Assembly (NCBI RefSeq): GCF_001270495.1
Contig: NZ_LGUR01000061.1
Span: 1-64,000 of the forward strand
Origin: Streptomyces viridochromogenes
GTDB lineage: Bacteria > Actinomycetota > Actinomycetes > Streptomycetales > Streptomycetaceae
DNA: 64,000 bases
Direction of reading: 5' to 3'
Within the stretch, counting starts at the first letter, position 1. Each line of letters begins with the position of its first letter. A model generated the notes under the pieces. It did no database searches. It worked only from the letters and a program-made list of their open reading frames with translations, and was not told where the DNA came from. Made by a program: the position numbers and the translations under genes. Shown here one piece after another: positions 33,768-42,143 of the stretch.

Positions 33768-35027
33768 ATGATCAGAACACAACGGCTGGCGGCCGGGGTC
33801 TGCGCCCTGCTCGCCACGCTCACGGCCGGGATAGCCTTCCCGGCCGGGGCGAACGCCGACGAGACCACCGCCACCGCTCCGAAAGTCGATCTCGTGATCG
33901 ACGTCAGCGGTTCGATGCGGGCGAAGGACATCGACGGCCAGTCGCGGATGGCCGCGGCGAAGCAGGCCTTCAACGAGGTGCTGGACGCGACGCCCGAAGA
34001 GGTCCAGCTCGGCATCCGCACCCTCGGCGCCGACTACCCGGGCGATGACCGCAGGACGGGCTGCAAGGACACCGCGCAGCTCTACCCGGTCGGCCCGCTG
34101 GACCGCACCGAGGCCAAGACGGCGGTGGCGACCCTGACGCCCACCGGCTGGACGCCGATCGGTCCCGCCCTGCTGAAGGCGGCCGAGGACCTGGACGGCG
34201 GCGAGGGCTCCAAGCGCATCGTGCTGATCAGCGACGGCGAGGACACCTGTGCCCCGCTCGACCCCTGCGAGGTGGCCCGCGAGATCGCCGCCAAGGGCAT
34301 CGGCCTGACGATCGACACGCTGGGTCTGGTGCCCAACGCCAAGATGCGGGCGCAGCTCAGCTGTATCGCGGAGGCGACGGGCGGTACGTACACCTCGGTC
34401 GAGCACACCGAGGAACTCGCCGACAAGGTGAACCAGTTGGTGGACCGGGCGGCCGACCCGGTGGTGACGCCGGTGGCCGTCGAGGGCGCGTCCTCCTGCA
34501 CGAAGGCGCCGACGCTGAAGGCCGGTCTGTACACGGACCGCGAGGAGTTCGGCCAGGAGCGCTGGTACCGGGTGGACGTCGAGCCCGGCCAGGAGCTGCG
34601 GGCCTCGGTGAGCGTGGCCTCGGACCGGGCGATGAACCCGGACTACGGCGTCCTGCTGCGCGCGCTCACGACGCACGGCCGGGAGATCGTGCGCGGTGAG
34701 GCCGCGGGCAACGGCCGTACGGACGTGATATCCACGGGGCTGCGCTACCCGAAGCAGGAGAGCGACGACGAGGCGCCGGCCGAGACGGTGTGCCTGCTGG
34801 TCACGAACTCCTTCTCCGCGGCCTCCGGGGTGAAGACCACGCCGGGCATGCCGGTCGAGCTGATCGTGGACGTGGTCGACGGCCCGTCGCAGGCCGACGA
34901 CGTGGCCTCCTTCGGCCTGGGGCGCGGCTGGTGGCTGCTGGGCGCCCTGGTGCTGTTCGGCTTCCTGGCGGGTCTGATCTGGGGCTGGCTGTCGCGCTGG
35001 CGCGTCGCGGTGTGGAGGACCAACTGA
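33768..35027 (+). CDS. Secreted, membrane-anchored von Willebrand factor A protein
   Basis: This 419-residue protein has a signal peptide (LAAGVCALLATLTAGIAFPAG). A VWA domain follows, with the MIDAS motif VIDVSGSMRAKD and GWTPIGPALLKAAEDL plus LISDGEDTC. A beta-rich region leads to a C-terminal helix (WWLLGALVLFGFLAGLIWGW) with a short basic tail. Four Cys lie in the VWA part (GCKD, DTCAP, DPCEV, LSCI) and could form disulfides outside the cell. It is coupled by TGATG to the next gene, which has a similar beta domain and anchor. Ligand unknown. Confidence 0.85.
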   Translation: MIRTQRLAAGVCALLATLTAGIAFPAGANADETTATAPKVDLVIDVSGSMRAKDIDGQSRMAAAKQAFNEVLDATPEEVQLGIRTLGADYPGDDRRTGCKDTAQLYPVGPLDRTEAKTAVATLTPTGWTPIGPALLKAAEDLDGGEGSKRIVLISDGEDTCAPLDPCEVAREIAAKGIGLTIDTLGLVPNAKMRAQLSCIAEATGGTYTSVEHTEELADKVNQLVDRAADPVVTPVAVEGASSCTKAPTLKAGLYTDREEFGQERWYRVDVEPGQELRASVSVASDRAMNPDYGVLLRALTTHGREIVRGEAAGNGRTDVISTGLRYPKQESDDEAPAETVCLLVTNSFSAASGVKTTPGMPVELIVDVVDGPSQADDVASFGLGRGWWLLGALVLFGFLAGLIWGWLSRWRVAVWRTN

Positions 35028-35818
35028 TGAGGATCACACGCGCGTTGGGCGCTGCCCTGCTGACGCTGGGCCTGGCTGCGGCTCCGGCCGCGGCCGACTC
35101 GTCCCCCTCCCCCGGTGCTTCCGAGGAGGCTCCCACGTCGGCGGGTACGTCGTTCCGTACGGCGGCGGAGATCGAGCAGGGCCAGACCGCCACGGCGAGC
35201 GCCTCCACCGGCGACTACCTGTACTGGTCGTTCCCGGCGGACGCCGGCCGGCGGCCCACGGTGAAGGCGACGGTGAAGCTGCCCGAGGCCCACGCGGGCC
35301 AGACCTGGCAGATCGACGTCTACGACGGTCTGCGCCGCCGTCAGGCCTGCCAGTACGGCGCCCAGACCCGCACCGCCGCCCAGGACGCGGCCTCGGTCGA
35401 GCTGGTCTGTGTACTGCGGACCGTGCGCGCCTGGTCGGAGACCTGGGCCAACGACCCGCTGCCCGGTACCTACTACGTCCGGCTGACGGCCGTCGGCGTG
35501 CGGACCGCCGACCTGGGGCAGCCGGTGGCCGCCGAGGTCCGGGTGGACTCCGAGGACGTGGGCGGCGCGGCGGCGGTGGACGGCCGGCTGGCCGAACCGC
35601 TGGTACCCGGTGTCTCCACCACGAAGGACCAGGAGGAGGACAACGCCTCCGCCGTCCTGTCCGACATCCGGCCCGACGACGGCTGGTCGTCCGGCTGGTG
35701 GTCCGACCGCTGGGCGTGGACCGGGATCGGGGCGGCCCTGGCCGCGCTCGCCGGGATCGGCGGGTACACGCTGACGCGCGGCTCGGGCCGGCCTTCCCGG
35801 GTGCCGCCGGGAGCCTGA
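35027..35818 (+). CDS. Secreted, membrane-anchored partner of the VWA protein
   Basis: This 263-residue protein has a signal peptide (ALGAALLTLGLAAAPAAA). A beta-sandwich-like domain follows (GDYLYWSFPADAGRRPTVKA, WQIDVYDGLRRRQACQYG, YYVRLTAVGVRTADLG), then an acidic linker (KDQEEDN). The C-terminal helix WTGIGAALAALAGIGGYTL has a basic tail. The ATG overlaps the VWA stop by one base. The domain resembles the region after the VWA fold in its neighbour, so the two probably form a complex on the outer face of the membrane. No function is known to me. Confidence 0.75.
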   Translation: MRITRALGAALLTLGLAAAPAAADSSPSPGASEEAPTSAGTSFRTAAEIEQGQTATASASTGDYLYWSFPADAGRRPTVKATVKLPEAHAGQTWQIDVYDGLRRRQACQYGAQTRTAAQDAASVELVCVLRTVRAWSETWANDPLPGTYYVRLTAVGVRTADLGQPVAAEVRVDSEDVGGAAAVDGRLAEPLVPGVSTTKDQEEDNASAVLSDIRPDDGWSSGWWSDRWAWTGIGAALAALAGIGGYTLTRGSGRPSRVPPGA

Positions 35819-35830
35819 CACGCTGCCAAA

Positions 35831-35860
35831 AGGGGCTCGCCGCACGGACGGCGGGCCCCT
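35831..35860 (+). terminator. Hairpin terminator after the VWA operon
   Basis: A 12-bp stem (AGGGGCTCGCCG and CGGCGGGCCCCT, one T-G pair) with a 6-base loop starts 13 bp after the stop. It lies between convergent genes and may serve both. Confidence 0.65.
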
Positions 35861-35867
35861 CGGCCGT

Positions 35868-36494
35868 TCACGCCTCCCGGAGCGTCTTCGCGAGCGTCCC
35901 CTCCCCGGTCACCTCGATACGGCCGTCCCGCACGGCGTCCGGCACGCCCAACTCGCCCCGCGCGACCGCCTCGCACGTGACGGAGTCCAGCACCAGCCGC
36001 GCATCGGGCTCACGGGGAGCGGGCCCGTCGCCGTAGACCGGCCCGTCCTCCGCGCCGAGGTACACATGGAAGTCCCCTTCCTCCAGCCGGACTTCGACCA
36101 GGCCCTCCCCCTCCAGCGCCCGTGTCAGCGGCAGCGCGAACCAGTGCGCCCGCACGGCGTCGGTCGGCCGCCGCTCGCCCAGCTCGGCCTGTCCCCACTC
36201 CCCCAGCGCCTGGAGGACCGGCAGCAACTCCCGCCCGCGTGAGGTGAGTTCGTAGACATACGCCGCGCCGGGGGGCGGCAGCCGGCGGCGGGTGCTGATG
36301 CCGTCCCGTTCCATGTCCTTCAGCCGCGACGCGAGTACGTCCGTGCTGACGCCCGGAAGATCGGCGTGCAGGTCGGTGTAACGCCGCGGACCGGCCAGCA
36401 GCTCCCGGACGATGAGCAGGGTCCAGCGGTCGCCGACGACGTCGAGCGCGCGGGCGGCGGAGCAGTACTGGTCGTAGCTTCGGCGAGGTGACAT
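35868..36494 (-). CDS. HxlR-family transcriptional regulator with a C-terminal SCP2-like domain
   Basis: This 208-residue protein has an HxlR winged helix: YCSAARALDVVGDRWTLLIV, RELLAGPRRYTDLHADLPGV, DVLASRLKDMERDG and the wing AAYVYELTSRG. The extra about 100 residues (VRLEEGDFHVYLGAEDG, LVLDSVTCEAVARGELG, VRDGRIEVTGEGTL) look like a sterol-carrier-type ligand domain, a common actinobacterial extension. ATG 36494 is chosen because the HTH starts there. A dyad (CCAAG-N6-CTTGG) lies 31 bp upstream in the promoter shared with the divergent aminotransferase. Confidence 0.88.
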   Translation of the reverse strand: MSPRRSYDQYCSAARALDVVGDRWTLLIVRELLAGPRRYTDLHADLPGVSTDVLASRLKDMERDGISTRRRLPPPGAAYVYELTSRGRELLPVLQALGEWGQAELGERRPTDAVRAHWFALPLTRALEGEGLVEVRLEEGDFHVYLGAEDGPVYGDGPAPREPDARLVLDSVTCEAVARGELGVPDAVRDGRIEVTGEGTLAKTLREA

Positions 36495-36525
36495 GCGACG
36501 CAGTCTAGACATGTTGTTGGACTTT

Positions 36526-36549
36526 CCAAGCTCGAACTTGGTAAAACCA
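36526..36549. promoter_or_regulatory. Candidate HxlR operator (CCAAG/CTTGG half sites)
   Basis: CCAAGCTCGAACTTGG (36526-36541) is a 5-6-5 dyad. It is followed by another CCAAG half site in GGTAAAACCAAGT, and preceded by TTGGACTTTCCAA. The cluster lies between the HxlR gene and alaA, so it could control both. Confidence 0.6.
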
Positions 36550-36581
36550 AGTAACACACGAAACCGGAGGGGCGAGCGCGC

Positions 36582-37790
36582 ATGGAGTTCCGGCAGTCGA
36601 GCAAGCTGAGCGAGGTCTGTTACGAGATCCGCGGCCCGGTGATCGAGCACGCGAACGCACTGGAGGAGGCCGGCCACAGCGTGCTGCGCCTGAACACGGG
36701 CAACCCCGCGCTCTTCGGCTTCGAGGCGCCGGAGGAGATCCTCCAGGACATGATCCGGATGCTCCCCCAGGCGCACGGCTACACCGACTCGCGCGGCATC
36801 CTCTCCGCCCGCCGGGCCGTGGCCCAGCGCTACCAGACGCTCGGCCTGGAGGTCGGCGTCGACGACGTCTTCCTCGGCAACGGCGTGTCCGAGCTGGTCT
36901 CCATGGCCGTACAGGCCCTGGTCGAGGACGGCGACGAGATCCTCATCCCCGCCCCGGACTTCCCCCTCTGGACGGCGGTGACGACCCTCGCCGGTGGCAA
37001 GGCGGTCCACTACCTCTGCGACGAGCAGGCCGACTGGTACCCGGACCTGGACGACATGGCGTCGAAGATCACGGACCGCACGCGCGCCGTGGTCATCATC
37101 AACCCGAACAACCCGACCGGCGCGGTCTACCCCAAGGAGATCCTGGAGGGCATCCTCGACCTCGCCCGCCGTCACGGCCTCATGGTCTTCGCCGACGAGA
37201 TCTACGACCAGATCCTGTACGACGACGCCGTGCACCACTCGGTCGCGACCCTCGCCCCCGACCTGGTGGTCCTCACCTTCTGCGGCCTGTCGAAGACATA
37301 CCGGGTGGCGGGCTTCCGCTCCGGCTGGATGGTCGTCACCGGCCCGCGGCAGCACGCCAAGGACTACCTGGAGGGCCTGACGATGCTGGCCTCCATGCGC
37401 CTGTGCGCCAACGCGCCCGCCCAGTACGCCATCCAGGCCGCCCTCGGCGGCCGCCAGTCCATCCGCGATCTGACCAGTCCGGGCGGGCGCCTGCACGAAC
37501 AGCGCAACGTGGCCTGGGAGAAGCTCAACGAGATCCCCGGGGTGTCGTGCGTGAAGCCGAAGGGCTCGCTGTACGCGTTCCCGCGCCTCGACCCCAAGGT
37601 GCACAAGATCCACGACGACGAGAAGTTCGTCCTGGACCTGCTGCTCCGGGAGAAGATCCAGGTCGTGCAGGGCACCGGCTTCAACTGGCCGACCCCTGAC
37701 CACTTCCGGATCCTGACCCTGCCGTACGCGGACGACCTGGAGGCGGCGATCGGGCGGATCGGGCGGTTCCTCAGCGGGTATCGGCAGTAA
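36582..37790 (+). CDS. alaA: AlaA-like PLP-dependent aminotransferase
   Basis: This 402-residue fold-type I aminotransferase has LNTGNPALFGFEAPEEILQD, HGYTDSRGILSARRAV, the PLP-binding NPNNPTGAVYPKEIL, DEIYDQILYDD and the Schiff-base Lys in CGLSKTYRVAGFRSGWMV. This pattern is that of the glutamate-pyruvate aminotransferases AlaA/AlaC. It converts pyruvate and glutamate to alanine and 2-oxoglutarate in the cytoplasm. GGAGGGG 10 bp before the ATG is a strong ribosome site. It is divergent from the HxlR gene across an 87-bp promoter with CCAAG dyads. Confidence 0.92.
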   Translation: MEFRQSSKLSEVCYEIRGPVIEHANALEEAGHSVLRLNTGNPALFGFEAPEEILQDMIRMLPQAHGYTDSRGILSARRAVAQRYQTLGLEVGVDDVFLGNGVSELVSMAVQALVEDGDEILIPAPDFPLWTAVTTLAGGKAVHYLCDEQADWYPDLDDMASKITDRTRAVVIINPNNPTGAVYPKEILEGILDLARRHGLMVFADEIYDQILYDDAVHHSVATLAPDLVVLTFCGLSKTYRVAGFRSGWMVVTGPRQHAKDYLEGLTMLASMRLCANAPAQYAIQAALGGRQSIRDLTSPGGRLHEQRNVAWEKLNEIPGVSCVKPKGSLYAFPRLDPKVHKIHDDEKFVLDLLLREKIQVVQGTGFNWPTPDHFRILTLPYADDLEAAIGRIGRFLSGYRQ

Positions 37791-37908
37791 CGGCCGGGGC
37801 GATCGAGCCGGATTTGCCGATGTTCGCTGATTCGCGGTCACAGAGGACGGGGGGATGCCTTAGAGTGCGGCCACTGATCTCTGGGGTCAGGGATGGGGGA
37901 ACCGGCAG

Positions 37909-40227
37909 GTGTTCTTGTCTCGGAGTGGGTCCGACTCGCCATCGTTCTTACGCGGCCGTATCGCCCTGCTGCTCCTGCTCGTCGCCGTCGGGGGCAGCCC
38001 GTGGGCGCAGCAGCCGGTCTGGGACTTCTACGTCGAGAAGTTCTACATAGAGCTCTCCGGCGACGAGACCCTGCGCACGCTCACCGAAGCGGCCCTCGTC
38101 CCCGGATGGGGGTACTCCCTCGACCGGTACGGCAGCGTGACCTTCCTGGTCATCGACAACGTCTGCGTCGTGGCGCTGCTGGCGGGCCTCGCCCTCTTCG
38201 CATCGCGACTGCTGCGCCACGAGGCGGGCTGGATCCGCTGTCTGGCCGTGGGTGTGCTGGCGGCCGAAGTCGAGGCCCTGCTGCGGGTGGGCCTGCTCAA
38301 GACCTTCGGCTCGGATGTGCCGGTGTCACCGACGGACACCCTGCTGAAGGACCTGACGCTCTCGGCCCTCGTCTTCGGCCTGGCGCTCGGCGTACTGCTG
38401 GCGCTGCTGACCGCCCGGCCACCCGGCACCCGCGCCCCGAGGTCCGTCGCCGCCCAGAGGACGGCACCGGCCAGGAGGAGAAAGGGAGGGTTCGGCATGA
38501 CCACCCCACAGGTACGCATGCCGGTCGGGAGCACACCGGGTGATGTCACCCGCTATCTGTGCACCGCGGCCTACGTGGACGAACGCTTCGCCGACCGGGT
38601 GGTGGAAGAGGTTCTGGCCGACGAGGCCAGTGCCGTGGCCCCCTCGCCCGATGTCGACCTGGTGTCCGTGGCACGCCACTGCCTGACAGCACAGGAGCTG
38701 CGTCACCAGCGCGATCTGCGCCTGGCGGGAGCGTTCGCCGTCGTGGCGCTGCTCGCACCACTGTGGCTGGTGTACGTCGCGATGCTCCTGTCGACCACCC
38801 GGCGCCCCGGCGCCCAGCCGAGCCTGGCCACCCGCGGCCACCACCAGCCCGGCAGCAAGGCGCTGGTGGCCGGCGCCATCACGGCCGGGGTGGTGTCGCT
38901 GCTCGCCTTCTACTTCGCTTCCCTCGTCTCGTCGCTGCCCGTGCCGGGCTTCGCCGGCTGGCTGCTCGGCGCCTACCTGGGCGGCGTACCGGCCGTCCTG
39001 GCGTCCATCGGGGCGGTGGTGTTCGCACACATGACGGTCGTGGACCACGACCGGGACATCGACCAGCTGCTACGTACCACCATGACCCGCGACACGTTCG
39101 CCCAGCAGCCCCGCCCCACCGTCCCCCGGCGGCAGTGGATGGCCGAGCGGTTCGCGGCCCTCCGGCAGGCCCAGGTCGGCAACGTCACGGTGTACAGCGG
39201 GTACACCCCGTTCGTCGGCTACTCGGAGACCAGGTCCAAGTGGTCGCTCGCGGTCCCGCTCCTGCCCGCCGACGACAAGGTCGGCATGACCGCACGCCCC
39301 GCCGGGCCGGAGCCCTTCACGGTCGCCGAACTCGTCGACCACGTCCGCGCACGACTGCGCGCGGTCGCCGAGCGCGGCGTCACCGAGGGAGCGGCGGAAG
39401 CCGGCGAGGAGGCGCTCGGATCCCTCGTCATCGAGGACCGCGTCTTCGTGAACGGCACGACCATCGGTGACGACGAGAGGTTCATCGAGGCGGAGCGCAG
39501 CATCACCCCGACCGTCCGGCTGTCCCCCGAAGAGGTCGAGCGGATCATGCTGCGTCCGACCGGGACCGTCCGCCACTATCTGGCGGTGCACGTCCCGATG
39601 TGGGGCGGGGACGTGGTGCCGAGCGTGTTCCTGCACTTCTCGACCGCCGGCAGAACGCTGCACCTGCACTGCGACAACCACGTGCTCGGCCCGGTGGCGG
39701 CGGACTACCACGTCGTGGACCGCCTGCGCGGCCCGCTCGGCCCCGAGGGCAGGCGTGGCCTGCTGCTGGCCTCCCTCGCCCGCACCGGCGGCGCGTTCTT
39801 CGCCGCGCCGTACCGAGCATGGCGCCACGCCCGCTTCGAGACCCGGCGCACCAGGCGCATGGTGGACGAGCTGAAGGCCATGGAGCAGGACCCGGTCTTC
39901 GACTACGGCGCCCGGGTGAGCATCCGGGAGATGGCGCTGAGCCCCGAATACCACAACTACTTCCAGGTCGTGGACTCCGGCCGGATCGTCTCCCTCGTGG
40001 AACGCCACACCCTCGCCGCCATCCGGGAGTTCCTCGACGCGCACGGCTACGACATCACCGACTTCCGCACCCAGCAGCAGACGATCCTCAACCAGGGGCT
40101 CATCCAGCAGGGCGGGATGAGCATCATCGGCAACCAGGCGATCGGCGCGGGCGCGACCGCCACCCAGAACATCCCGCAGCAGTCCGGCGCCTCCGCCCTC
40201 AGCGCCGCCGGCGGCTCCGACAAGTAG
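37909..40227 (+). CDS. Large membrane protein with a C-terminal amyloid-signalling-like motif
   Basis: This 772-residue open frame has four or more hydrophobic segments in its first 330 residues, for example VGGSPWAQQPVWDFYVEKF, VIDNVCVVALLAGLALFAS, LTLSALVFGLALGVLLALL and VPAVLASIGAVVFAH. A long soluble part follows, with VTVYSGYTPFVGYSETRSKW and RPTGTVRHYLAVHVPMWGGD. The last 40 residues hold GGMSIIGNQAIGAGATATQ (about 735-753), a motif repeated near the start of the next protein. An internal ATG at 38497 has a strong AGGAGGAGAAAGGGAGGG before it. The gene might therefore be two genes fused in frame, a 196-residue membrane protein and a 576-residue protein. I do not recognise the family. 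Confidence 0.75.
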   Translation: MFLSRSGSDSPSFLRGRIALLLLLVAVGGSPWAQQPVWDFYVEKFYIELSGDETLRTLTEAALVPGWGYSLDRYGSVTFLVIDNVCVVALLAGLALFASRLLRHEAGWIRCLAVGVLAAEVEALLRVGLLKTFGSDVPVSPTDTLLKDLTLSALVFGLALGVLLALLTARPPGTRAPRSVAAQRTAPARRRKGGFGMTTPQVRMPVGSTPGDVTRYLCTAAYVDERFADRVVEEVLADEASAVAPSPDVDLVSVARHCLTAQELRHQRDLRLAGAFAVVALLAPLWLVYVAMLLSTTRRPGAQPSLATRGHHQPGSKALVAGAITAGVVSLLAFYFASLVSSLPVPGFAGWLLGAYLGGVPAVLASIGAVVFAHMTVVDHDRDIDQLLRTTMTRDTFAQQPRPTVPRRQWMAERFAALRQAQVGNVTVYSGYTPFVGYSETRSKWSLAVPLLPADDKVGMTARPAGPEPFTVAELVDHVRARLRAVAERGVTEGAAEAGEEALGSLVIEDRVFVNGTTIGDDERFIEAERSITPTVRLSPEEVERIMLRPTGTVRHYLAVHVPMWGGDVVPSVFLHFSTAGRTLHLHCDNHVLGPVAADYHVVDRLRGPLGPEGRRGLLLASLARTGGAFFAAPYRAWRHARFETRRTRRMVDELKAMEQDPVFDYGARVSIREMALSPEYHNYFQVVDSGRIVSLVERHTLAAIREFLDAHGYDITDFRTQQQTILNQGLIQQGGMSIIGNQAIGAGATATQNIPQQSGASALSAAGGSDK

Positions 40228-40237
40228 GGGACTTCTC

Positions 40238-40639
40238 ATGCGACACGACGACGGGCGCCAGGGCCCTCCCGTCAACAAGGGCGTCATGATCAGCGGCGGC
40301 ACCCAGTACGTGGGCAACCAGGCCGTGGGAGACGGCGCCCAGGCGTCCTCCGGCGCCGTCTCCTTCCAGACGCAGGACCCGGAGCAGGCCGCTCGCACCG
40401 CCCAACTCCTGGCCGTCGTCGAGCGGTTGCTGGAGGAGCACCGCACCGCGCTCGCCGACCCCGACGCCACCAGCAGGGAGCTGCGCCGGCTGCGCGAGGA
40501 ACTCCAGGAGGAGGAGCCACAGCCGACCGTCCTGCGGCGGGCCCTCCACCGGCTGAACGAGTTCGTCCAGCCGGTGGCCCCGCTCGTCGTCGCGGTCGGA
40601 CAGCTCGCGCAGTCGGTGCAGAGCCTGCCGGGGGTCTGA
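40238..40639 (+). CDS. Small partner protein with the same amyloid-like motif plus a helical domain
   Basis: This 133-residue protein has GGTQYVGNQAVGDGAQA at residues 20-36, the same pattern as GGMSIIGNQAIGAGATA in the protein encoded 10 bp upstream. The rest is helical: ARTAQLLAVVERLLEEH, ATSRELRRLREELQEEE, then TVLRRALHRLNEFVQ and a hydrophobic VAPLVVAVGQLAQSV. That helical layout resembles the protein at 15465 (DUF5955-like). The ATG follows AGGGG closely and the genes are in one operon. A motif shared by the end of one protein and the start of its neighbour suggests homotypic assembly. Confidence 0.78.
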   Translation: MRHDDGRQGPPVNKGVMISGGTQYVGNQAVGDGAQASSGAVSFQTQDPEQAARTAQLLAVVERLLEEHRTALADPDATSRELRRLREELQEEEPQPTVLRRALHRLNEFVQPVAPLVVAVGQLAQSVQSLPGV

Positions 40640-40765
40640 ACCGGACGTGAGGTACGACGACGGCCGTCCGGGCGGGCCTGACGCAGGCCGTCCGGACCAA
40701 TCCGCCCTGCGGCCGTCGGCAGCACTGTGGCACGGTGCTGGGAGGCGAGCGGGAAGGGCGCGCAC

Positions 40766-41374
40766 GTGGGTGATCTCCTTCTGGTCCGGCACGGCGAGAC
40801 CGAGTGGTCACGGTCCGGGCGGCACACCGGCTGGACGGACGTGCCGCTGACCGAGCACGGGCGCGAGGAGGCGCGGCGGCTGATGCCGTTGATCCGTTCG
40901 CACCGCATCGGGGCCGCCTTCGTCAGCCCGTTGCGGCGGGCCCGGGAGACCGCCGAGCTCATCGGGCTGCACGAGGTGCCGGACGTGGCGGTCGACACCG
41001 ATCTGCGGGAGTGGGACTACGGCGGCTACGAGGGGGTCACGACGGTCGAGATCCAGCGGGAGCGGCCGGGCTGGTTCCTGTTCACGGACGGGGTCGCCCC
41101 CGGGCCGCCCGACCACCCCGGGGAGAGTCCGGAGCAGGTAGGGCGGCGCGCGGACCGGATGCTGGCCAAGGCGGACGCCGCGCTCGCCCAGACGGAGGGG
41201 GCCGTGGTGCTCGTGGCGCACGGGCACTTCCTGCGGGTGCTCACGGCCCGGTGGCTCGGGCTGCCGGCGGCGGACGGGGCGCTGTTCCAGCTGGCGACGG
41301 GGGCGGTGTGCCGACTGGGCACGGAGCACGGGCGGCCGGTGATCGCCGGGTGGAATGTCAGACCCGGGCCGTAG
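40766..41374 (+). CDS. Histidine phosphatase (phosphoglycerate mutase-like) family protein
   Basis: This 202-residue protein has the catalytic LLLVRHGETEWSRSGRHTGW with the phospho-His. It also has FVSPLRRARETAELIGL, the acid/base segment LREWDYGGYEGVTTVEI and the second His in VVLVAHGHFLRVLTARWLG. It is a branch 1 histidine phosphatase, similar to the small-molecule phosphatases. The GTG start sits 8 bp after GGGAAGGG. Substrate unknown; no operon partner. Confidence 0.92.
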   Translation: MGDLLLVRHGETEWSRSGRHTGWTDVPLTEHGREEARRLMPLIRSHRIGAAFVSPLRRARETAELIGLHEVPDVAVDTDLREWDYGGYEGVTTVEIQRERPGWFLFTDGVAPGPPDHPGESPEQVGRRADRMLAKADAALAQTEGAVVLVAHGHFLRVLTARWLGLPAADGALFQLATGAVCRLGTEHGRPVIAGWNVRPGP

Positions 41375-41462
41375 CCTTCCCAGCAGATGGGGCATCCGCG
41401 ACGGCCCGGCAGGGGGTCGGCGCAGCCGCGGTCCGGGCCCCTTGCCCAGGGAGGAGCACGCC

Positions 41463-42092
41463 GTGACGCGACCGCCGACCGCCGCCCAGCGGCGTCTCAT
41501 CGATGCCGCCGATCCCGTCACCGGGCGACTCAGGGGCACGGAGGCGCAGCTCGCGGCGCTGGTGAAGCGGGGGCTCGCCTTCCGGCACCCGCGGCCGCCG
41601 CACGATCACTTTCTGACGCCGGCGGGGCACCGGATACGGGAGGCGGAGCCGCCGGTACCTCCCAAAGCCGAGGTTCCCGCGTCCGGCGGTGTGTTCGCCG
41701 CGCGGATCGGCGGCGAGGAGGACCCGCCGAAGCAGGGGCCGGCCCGCGTGCGGGAGGTGCACAGCGCCTGGCAGGGGCTGCTGGAGCTGCGCCGGATGAC
41801 CAACCCGGACGGGGCGACGGACCGGCCGTGCGGGTGGGAGCGTACGCATCTGGTGCAGGCCGCCGCGCTCGCTCTGGAGGCCGCCGGGCACCTTCCGGCC
41901 GGGCCGGAATCCGAGGGGGGTTACCGGGTGCGGGCCACGCCTCAGCCGGAGGCGGTCGCCGTGCACGACCCGGACGGCGGGCGTCTGCGGGCCTGCGCCG
42001 CCACACTGGAGAAGGCGGGGTGGCAGGTCGGCGAGCACACCGAGCCTCGTACAAGAGCGCGATATCTGCTGGCATCCCCGCGCCGGGCATGA
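41463..42092 (+). CDS. Uncharacterised actinobacterial protein
   Basis: This 209-residue protein starts at GTG 41463 with GGGAGGAG 8 bp upstream. The N-terminal 55 residues look like a winged-helix-type reader: AAQRRLIDAADPVTGRLRGT, LAALVKRGLAFRHPRPPHDH and LTPAGHRIRE. The second half has WQGLLELRRMTN, ERTHLVQAAALALEAAGH and a strand pair ending GWQVGEHTEPRTRARYLLASP. It has no signal peptide or membrane helix. I do not recognise the family. The thioesterase gene follows after 51 bp. Confidence 0.7.
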   Translation: MTRPPTAAQRRLIDAADPVTGRLRGTEAQLAALVKRGLAFRHPRPPHDHFLTPAGHRIREAEPPVPPKAEVPASGGVFAARIGGEEDPPKQGPARVREVHSAWQGLLELRRMTNPDGATDRPCGWERTHLVQAAALALEAAGHLPAGPESEGGYRVRATPQPEAVAVHDPDGGRLRACAATLEKAGWQVGEHTEPRTRARYLLASPRRA

Positions 42093-42143
42093 CGGGCATG
42101 CCAAGATCGATGCCCAGGGCATCGAAGGCGAGAAGGGGAAGCA

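Noticed and set aside
41463..42092. Assigning the uncharacterised protein as a regulator
   Set aside because: Only a vague winged-helix resemblance at the N-terminus; no recognisable DNA-binding motif or target.
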